A DNA stretch of 64,000 nucleotides, taken from NCBI GenBank assembly GCA_029532415.1, contig JAQOTA010000060.1, positions 1,364,001 to 1,428,000 of the forward strand, read 5' to 3'. Below, in pieces: positions 57,286 to 64,000 of this stretch. The position numbers were made by a program, and so were the translations under genes. Position 1 is the stretch's first letter; each line of letters begins with the position of its first letter. The notes beneath the pieces are model-generated. The model was not told where the DNA came from and did not search any database. It worked only from the letters and a program-made list of their open reading frames with translations. This DNA comes from Marasmius tenuissimus (taxonomy: Eukaryota; Basidiomycota; Agaricomycetes; Agaricales; Marasmiaceae).

Positions 57286-58377
57286 TCAGCTTCCGAGTGA
57301 TATCCCTGACCCCAGCCTTCGCCTGAGCAGAACGTAATTTCCCGCCCGACTTCCTAACGGTTCCATTGAGATCACAGTCTCGATATTTCCCGGCGTTGAG
57401 AATAGGAAAACAGCAGTGAGCGACTCATTCTGTGCGGCACATATCATCGCAGGGTTCTCCGCATCAAACACGGCCGGATCCGCCAACTTCCCTGCCCTGA
57501 TACTCCCAATCTTATCCTCCATCCCGACAGCCCTCGCTCCCCGGATTGTGCCAAAGTTGCTCGCCTGTTCAACAGTGGGATGAACGGATTTGATCCCCCT
57601 GTCGTTGTCAATGATCTTCTGGTTCCACATCCCCTGTTCTGCCTGCAGCCCGAGTCGCGTCTCTCCCAGGATACTATGCTCACGGTTTGAGTGGCAATCT
57701 CCTCCCAGACACGATGTCGTATCTGGAGCTCTGTAATACTACTAGGCGTCGAGACAATATGAGCGTTGTGCTTGACACAGAAGCCTGTTTGGTCCTGCGA
57801 ACGGCCTTAAAATATTTGCAAGGAGGAATCAGAAATCAAAGCCTAGACCAAGTTGCACTCGTCCGTTCGAGTTGAAGGGCGCTTTCTGGATCAACGAGAA
57901 TAAGCCCGATAGTACCCATGTCTCAAGGGGCTTTCGGGTGGACGTCGGGAGGGCTCTCGGGCTTCACGACCATGGTAGGCGTGTAACAGAAGGAGGATCG
58001 TATCCCGGACGACACAGTGGCAAGTAAAGCAGTCTCCGCTTTGAAGATATCAAGTGAGTCGTAACTTGACACAGGACTTGGAAAGTTAGACACACACACA
58101 AGCTTCAGGAGAGATGTTGATGTGTGCGTGGTCGATGACGGTTGTGTCTGCCTTTGTTCAGTGTCTGCCATACATGTTGATACCCATCGACGAATCCCGG
58201 GCTGATTATTTTATCGGTGCAATCAGTAACTTCAGCACCTGTGGGTGGGAAGATTCCATGTGCGACACGAGCGATTGCATTCTCCTCGAGGTTGTCTGCT
58301 TCTGTTCGATTAACTTCTTTGTCGTTGTCATCGTGAATGAGAATGGTCCCGTTCTTTAGAAGAAGCGTCCCAGACAT
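57286..58377 (-). pseudogene. Amidohydrolase (AtzA/TrzN/SAH-deaminase-like), shattered
   Basis: Read on the minus strand from 58377, the beginning of a metal-dependent amidohydrolase is clear: LLLKNGTILIHDD, IARVAHGIFPPTGAEVTDCT and KIISPGFVDGYQHVWQT. The metal site is damaged: the usual D-x-H-x-H is now D-G-Y-Q-H. Scattered remains follow in changing frames (SGIRSSFCYTPT; AHIVSTPSSITELQ). The C-terminal part is near 57600-57400 (HPTVEQASNFGTI, GARAVGMEDKIGSI, GKLADPAVFDAENPAMI), where family members have an L-V-I-F-D-type segment. Stops and frame changes make a product impossible. It was probably a deaminase or dechlorinase-like enzyme of unknown substrate. Confidence 0.68.
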
Positions 58378-58954
58378 GCCAGTAATGGTGGATTTCCGGA
58401 GAACCTAGAAGAGGACCAAGAGGCGTGCTCCTGAACGCTGTGAGGTTCTTGATCTAGCGTAGCCTCACCAGCTCAATAAACAAGTTTTGATCTGCAAATG
58501 TTCTGAGTTCGGTAGACACCCGAGAGGTTTGATACCCGTTCGAATCTTGACGCACTCGAATAGATTCGAATGACCTACGCGATGGATATGAGCTTCGTCC
58601 AGTTGGCTTGGCGTCGGGTGTGTCGAGGTACGCCCAAGAGCTGGCGCGGATGCGTGATCACTGCCGGCCAAATAACTTCAACCATCCTGATAGCTCGACT
58701 GCTGAGTCCCATTAGGTCAAATTCCTTGCCTCAGTAGTACAAGATCCAATCCTGAAAGCGAAAGCGGTAACCAAATTTGTGTATGCGAATCGATTCAAAT
58801 GCCATTGCTCGTGATAATCCAAAGTTGTGCTCTAGGTCCGCCTACGTTACATACATACCCATAAAATACCGATATATACAGGGTCCCTAATGAACGGGAG
58901 ATTAAGTACATATTATAGGTACACGCGAGCCTCGAGGGGCGATCCGAGAGAAGA
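58378..58954. other. Intergenic, no supported gene
   Basis: No gene is supported. The stretch holds the 3' flank of the homeodomain gene and unassigned sequence upstream of the amidohydrolase relic. Confidence 0.45.
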
Positions 58955-60099
58955 TCATGCTTCGCCCCGTCCACGTCCAAGGCCGCATAACGCTAACGCA
59001 GCCCTCATAATATCGTCGTCATCTTCAGGCGTCGCAGGAGTCGTTGGGTGGTGGTGGTGGGAGTGAGATTCTGTCCTCCTCAATCCCGAAGGAACTAAAG
59101 GAGTCGAGTTGTTAGCCCTCTTCGCTGATCTACGAACATCACCCATGTCCCAGGTCATAGACCTCTCCAACTTTCGCTTCGTCTGCGTCGGTATACTAGC
59201 TGAGCCACCTCTTGTATGCGTGTGGTGTGGCTGACGATGAGCAGGTTGGGCTTTCGCTCTCGCCTTCTCCTGCATGATCCTATCCACTTCATCATCCTCT
59301 TCTTCTTCCTCGTCCGGCATAGTAGCCCCACCCTCCTTCTCTGCCATCCTTCTTCTCGCACAAGCCCATTCGAGGGTAATCGACCGTTTGAGTTTACCAA
59401 ACTCAACAAACTCGCGAGCTGGAGGACTCTCGACTGGAATGGGTGGTGATGCAGGCATACACTCCCATATGGGCATGCGTGGGTCTCTCTTGCGAGGCGT
59501 TTGGGGTTCAGATGGTGACTGTGCGAGTTCAGAACGCGATGCTACTTGCTCAAGGGAGGGTCGGATGGCGGGTGGGAAGGAAGAAGAGAATACGACGGGT
59601 GGTGTAGGAGGTAGAGGAACATGACGCGGTGATACTGGTGTCAGACGTGATGCAGACGAGTGGTGGGAGCCGGGAGACGATGAATGTTTACGTTTGTGTC
59701 CGCTTCCTCTTCGTTCTCGTTGCTGTTGCTGCTGGTGATGACTTCCCTCCAACGCGGCGCGGGCGACTTTTCGTTCAGACTGTCGTTTGTTTTGAAACCA
59801 GATTGTTACCGACTTGATGTCACTGTATACAGTAGTGGAAATACGCGACGCGTTGATCAGTCAGCACGTTTCTGGATATACAAAGGATGCGAGAACCGAG
59901 ACGCGTACATCTGGCCTGCTTTTGACAGAGTCTCGCGTTCTTGACGAGACGGGCGAGAATTATGTTTGTACATATTCTCAAGCATCATAGTCTGAGCATG
60001 CGAGAATCGTTTTTTAGAGGGACCGATGTGCCGTCGCGCTACTGCAGCGTTCATGTCCTCGACGCTGGTGAGGGATGAAGATGGTGAGATGACAGACAT
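58955..60099 (-). CDS. Homeodomain transcription factor
   Basis: Two exons join in frame: 60099-59909 and 59822-58955, giving 352 residues. The homeodomain lies near the N-terminus (about residues 25-82): KKRFSHAQTMMLENMYKHNS for helix 1, then an Arg/Glu-rich helix 2, and the recognition helix DIKSVTIWFQNKRQSERK, split from helix 2 by the intron. W-F-Q-N-x-R is diagnostic. The rest is low-complexity: Gln/His/Arg and Ser runs, a Pro-rich stretch, KLKRSITLEWACARRRMAEK, an acidic run and a second short KLERSMTWDMGDVRRSAKR motif resembling the first. This repeated (K-L-x-R-S-x-T-x-x-W) signature may bind a partner. It is not an HD1/HD2 mating-type pair, as no divergent partner gene is present. 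Nuclear, DNA-binding. Confidence 0.88.
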
Positions 60100-60607
60100 C
60101 GCCTACGTGGCAACGAGAACGAAGAGAAAGAGAGACGAGAACGTCAGATATGGAGGGAGAGGGATAGACCAGATGGTGGTCAAGGAAAGAATCCTGCGGA
60201 GGGGCACGAGTAAGCGTGTCGTGAGCATCTGGAGCCTGACTTATATAGAACCCCGGTCCGCTTGCAAACAGACACGCACGTGCAGACGCGTCTCAACCGT
60301 GTTAGCATCACGTGAGTCACACCATCTGAATACTTCGGAACCTCGGTCAGGAAGGGTCCCTGCGTGACGAACTCGAGGACGGTTGCGATAGACCGCTATT
60401 CCGGAACGTCGCCGCTTTGGCACTGACAGCAAAAAGGCAGCCTTCCCCTTGGTCTCGTTTAATGAGCACCCAGTCGCCCACAAGTCGCCCATATTGATTC
60501 CTACCAGTCGAGCCTTTCCGAGTACCAGCTCAACGCGGCGATGAAGTTTCCATTACTGATACAAGTACAAGTACAGTCTGAGCAGACAATGTATGTAAAT
60601 ATAGAGA
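60100..60607. other. Intergenic
   Basis: The stretch holds the promoter of the homeodomain gene and the 3' end of the alcohol dehydrogenase gene. No further gene is supported. Confidence 0.45.
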
Positions 60608-61894
60608 TTACTTGGCCAATACAGCCCTGTAACGTACATTCCCCTCCTGAAGCTTCTTGATCGCTTCATTCGCGCCTTCCTCATTCAGTGGAAACAGCTC
60701 AACCATCGGAGACACATCATTCCGAGCCGCAAAGTCGAGCATTTTAGACCTGAGAGGGCTCTTCAGAAACAGACGCTAGTTCGGTGTGGACACTGACTCA
60801 CTGGATGTAGCGGCTAGCAATCTTACTGCCGATGATTTGTACACCGGTCAGGGTCGTTGGTTGTTGAGCAGTCGTGATATCCCCAGAGGTGACAGTCAAG
60901 GGGAATATCTTCGCCCTTTGGTCCAGGATGCTGTAGTAAGTGTCTAGATGTTCTGGAGCAACCGAGGAAGTGATAAGGAGGTGATCGAGGGGCTTCTTAA
61001 GACCAAGGGTCGAGTAGTCCTTGACGCCTTTCGTGGCGTAAAATTCATTGGCGCCTAACTTCATCGCTTCGTCGCGTTTCGAGTCGGTTCCAGAGAATAC
61101 GACCACGTCACAACCCATCTTAGCGGCAAACTGGATGGCTAGATGACCCAGACCTCCTATGCCGACGACACCGACTCGGTCGATAGGTCGCGCGTATTCA
61201 ATCAGAGGTGTGAAAACGGTAGCGCCTCCGCCTGCAAGACCTCGTCAGCGTGCAATCAATAGAGTGCTGGGAGTATTGTAGCTTACACATGAGAGGCGCC
61301 ACATGTTCAGCTTTCATGGTGTCGGGGATTTGGAATACCCACTAAGACGCGGTCAGTCCTGTCAGTTATTTGAACGACCAGGGAAAGAGAGGACGCTTAC
61401 CTGTTCTTTCCGGATGGCCAGAGTGCCAAACGACCCTTGGTCAAAGTCTGCCTGACCATACATCCGCGCTTTTTTGCACCACTGGTCATGGCCAGAAGTG
61501 CATTGATCGCAGTGCATACACGTCGACTGAGGATAGCCCCAGCCTACCCTATCTCCTTTCTTGACTCGGGTGCAGCCTGCGCCGACTTCGACCGCGATAC
61601 CAACACCTAAAAGAATGAGGGTAGGTGCGGGTCAGCTTTGGACTCGAGACAAGGCGCCGGACTTACCTTCATGCCCCAGAACCATATCCCGCTTGAGGTA
61701 ATGGATGTCTAGGAAGTGATACTATCAGTCAGGGGGGGAATGAAAGACTCGAGATCAAGCTCACCTGTCCCACAAAGTCCGCTGTGAGTAACTTCAATCA
61801 CGACTTCATCTGGTTCCAGCTTTTCTCTTCTGAAGCTAGACTTGACAACCTTCCCAGATTCGGATCCACGGAATGTAGTTCCTGAATAGACCAT
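60608..61894 (-). CDS. Zinc-dependent alcohol dehydrogenase (cinnamyl-alcohol/ADH6 type)
   Basis: This is a medium-chain dehydrogenase that reduces aldehydes or oxidises alcohols with NADP(H). The parts run from MVYSGTTFRGSESGKVV, through the catalytic-zinc cysteine in THSGLCGT, to DMVLGHEGVG and the structural-zinc segment TCMHCDQCTSGHDQWC. Then come DQGSFGTLA, the nucleotide fold RVGVVGIGGLGHLAIQFAAK (GxGGxG), GCDVVVFS with no acidic residue at the strand end (favouring NADP), and a last exon ending EEGANEAIKKLQEGNVRYRA. It is interrupted by about six short introns and several exon ends were read by motif only. Length of about 360 residues fits the CAD/ADH6 family. A role in detoxifying aromatic aldehydes is typical for wood- or litter-decay fungi but is an inference. 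Confidence 0.86.
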
Positions 61895-62346
61895 TGCGAT
61901 TTACTGAATCCTTGATTGGACTGAATTTTGAAACTGCCAGGAATTCGAGAGAAGGACAGTAAAAAGTGTATACTCCTGGTTCAGTGGGCCTTGCTATTTA
62001 TACTATCCTGAGGCCACGAATGTGTCATCGGTTATAACACCACTTCGCACTCGATGTACAATGGATCGGGCAATCGAGACTTTCAACTTGAGCTCGAGCA
62101 ATAGATGACGACAGCACAACCGCAATCGTGCCCTCCGGGTAATATAGACGCCGGATTCAACAGACGACAGCCTCAGGAGGTAGATGGAGTTGGAGCACCC
62201 GGTACTGAATTGTTCAGCTTGTCATTACCAGTACTATACTTATCAGAATCCGACCGTAAGAATGTCCCGGCCTATGTTATCCGTCTGCGAAACGGTCAAC
62301 GAGAACGACGATCTCAACGACGTCCAGAAACCTGATTGGGAGTCTT
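61895..62346. other. Intergenic
   Basis: The stretch holds the promoter of the alcohol dehydrogenase gene and the 3' end of the next gene on the same strand. A TATTTATAC-like box lies near 61995, about 100 bp before the dehydrogenase start. No gene is supported. Confidence 0.45.
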
Positions 62347-64000
62347 TCAGCTTTGCATCTGCATCTGAAAGCCGTAATCAATAAGCAAAACTTCGTGAAA
62401 CTTTGCGAAAAGAACCTCGAACACACCTTCGATTTCGTAGAGCGGATGCCCGAGGTACTTGGCAAAGTCCGCCGTATGAGGGTCGAATCCTCTTGCGAGT
62501 TGGTACTGACGGACCAGTGAATAAGTTTCGTTGGAGTAGGAGTAGTACGTGTGGTGACCTGAGAGTATCAGCTCGACCGGAAGGCCAAACCAGTGACAGA
62601 CATCGGCAGATAGAGGGGATTGACCGGTCTCATCAAAAGACCAGAAGTGAAGAGATGTATTCGGGCCGCTGGATAGATGGGAGGGGCAGGGCGAGATCGG
62701 ACGGATGAATAGGTAGATGGGACGTGGATGTTCTCGTCGGCGTGTAACTTCGGCCTCAGCTTGCGAAAGGAAACCTATCAGCTCCAGGCAAGGTACAAGC
62801 ACATCTGGAGACATCGTCAGTTGGAATAATTGATCGAGCGTTGAGGACTATACGTACTGTATTGGGTCAGGTCATCCTCAAGTAAACTTCCACGAGCATT
62901 GAAGATGCTGGACGCCTGTGCCAGCCAGGGTGCTACTTCCTCTTCCCACGTTATCCACAGATCGATTTTCTCTGTCGCTCCTTTGAGTGTGAGCCTATGT
63001 AAGGATAGATTAGCGACAAGCCGTTGACAAGTTCCTTGGGGCTCACCGTGCTGCCTCAGCCCTCAGCACCTGCCTCTCGTGAAAGCAGCTTGTCCCACTC
63101 AACAAGGAATACCTACTGACGATAGGAATGATCTTCTTTGTCGGCGTCGAGATGTTGGAGCCGTTCATCGGGACATCGATTTCTTCCCGGTGCGGGGGAA
63201 GTGATAGCCCTTCAATGATGGCACAATCGAGATCCCTCGACCTGCAGCTCGCAAAGAAGCGAAGACACACATTCTCCTCGAGGAATTCACAATTCGTCGG
63301 ATAGTTCTCGTCTTGATATTCGAAGTGGTAAAAATCGGGAGCTAGATCACAATCTGGTCCCTCTGGTCCTTGGCAGAGGACTCCCTGTTGAGGTTCCAGC
63401 CAGATCTCATTGCCTGCGCACTGAAATTGCGCGTATAACATGTCGATTCATAATGATTTATACATCCAAAATGAATGCTCACGGTTAATGACTCGAGATA
63501 AATTTTGGCCCAATACCCCACGCAATCCAGAATGTGTGTTGCTGGTAGGAGTCCTGGAGCATTATGAGCATCGAGGATCAAGGTGTGGACTCAATTTACA
63601 TAGAAGATCACGGACCACCAGTGAATATCAGCCGCGGAATCTGGGACCTTTCCAGTGCAAACAGATGTGCGTGATGCGGAGCCCTGGTCCGCGCATTTCA
63701 GTACCAGAGATACCAACGAAGAATCGGCAGTGTGAGCTCACAAGATTTGAGAGTACCGTTCGAATTCCCTCTTCCATACCTGAAAAGGTCATTTCTATCA
63801 ACGGTTCAACTCCCGGCCGAACATACAACACACCTCTGACGCTTCACGTCCTTTGTAGGTTATAACCGTGAACTTTCCGTTGTCGTTGGTAGATTCGCCA
63901 GTAAAGATCTTCCTTTCACACTCAAAAAAGCGTTCGTTCTCTGAGTCGTAGCCATCTGCCTGGTCGCAGTTCATGACACGAATCAGGCGGACATCCGCGC
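62347..64000 (-). CDS. Mushroom kinase-like family protein, 5' end beyond window
   Basis: Partial gene entering from the right edge. The first visible exon (64000-63834) reads FTVITYKGREASE, joined through an intron to VWKREFERYSQIL (63779-63742). This resembles the nucleotide-binding lobe start of a kinase-like family greatly expanded in Agaricomycetes. Further downstream, LWITWEEEVAPWLAQASSIF, then LHFWSFDETGQSPLSADVC, a GLPVEL segment and ARGFDPHTADFAKYLGHPLY match the C-terminal region I recall for that family (ARGF/KGFDP...LGHPLY). A Cys/Asp-rich section (about 63440-63100) lies between. Exon joins in the middle were not settled. The function of the family is unknown. The call depends on memory of family members rather than on catalytic residues, which were not found in the visible part. 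Confidence 0.55.

Noticed and set aside
57286..58377. Several short separate amidohydrolase-like genes
   Set aside because: The pieces fall in the family order on one strand, with frame changes and a lost metal ligand, so a single pseudogene is simpler.
58955..60099. Mating-type HD1/HD2 locus
   Set aside because: Only one homeodomain gene, no divergent partner and no mitochondrial intermediate peptidase gene nearby.
1..64000. tRNA genes, rRNA genes, CRISPR arrays or operons
   Set aside because: No convincing cloverleaf, rRNA or spaced repeat-spacer pattern was found; the window is eukaryotic and such prokaryotic features are not expected.

Overview
This is a stretch of a basidiomycete (mushroom-type, Agaricomycete) nuclear genome. 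Nearly every gene is split by 45-70 bp introns with GT..AG ends and CTNAC-like branch points. Several gene families are typical of, or expanded in, mushroom-forming fungi: MACPF proteins, DUF1479 oxygenases, BTB proteins, a mushroom kinase-like family and Helitron transposons. All gene models below were joined by eye from splice signals and reading-frame continuity. No similarity search was run, so family names rest on recognised motifs.

Layout. 0-5.7 kb: a cluster of MACPF (perforin-like) genes, with two complete paralogs head to head, the 5' part of a third running off the left edge, and a short decayed piece between the pair. 6.4-13.5 kb: a catabolic-looking set of a DUF1479 2-oxoglutarate oxygenase-like enzyme, an amino-acid permease and a DAO-family FAD oxidoreductase. 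13.5-29.3 kb: a transposon block. It holds two inverted Helitrons that share an unusual spliced N-terminal exon. The first is cut off at the Rep/helicase junction by a 2.6 kb LTR-like element studded with a GCTTCGGAGGC-type palindromic motif. A fold-back inverted repeat lies between the two. 29.4-31.0 kb: a fructosyl-amino-acid-oxidase-like FAD enzyme. 31.1-31.9 kb: gene relics, namely the C-terminus of an arginine-type carbamoyl-phosphate synthase and a fragment of the DUF1479 gene seen at 7.6 kb.

32.5-52.3 kb is a dense housekeeping region: ATP synthase subunit f, 3-hydroxybutyryl-CoA dehydrogenase, a metal-dependent cyclase, the SWR1 chromatin remodeller, a peroxisomal-type nucleotide carrier, a cytochrome P450, a PX-domain protein, a PKA-like catalytic subunit, a possible COX14 and a GNAT protein. 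52.3-58.9 kb is poor in intact genes and carries a frameshifted BTB gene and a shattered amidohydrolase. 58.9-64 kb holds a homeodomain gene, a zinc alcohol dehydrogenase and the 3' part of a mushroom kinase-like gene that leaves the right edge.

Best leads: (1) the extra N-terminal exon shared by both Helitrons; (2) the motif-rich LTR-like element with TGTAGC..GCTACA ends; (3) very small exons (7, 9, 11, 12 nt and possibly 2 nt) in at least five genes, including the P450 haem loop; (4) the MACPF cluster; (5) gene relics beside the transposon block.
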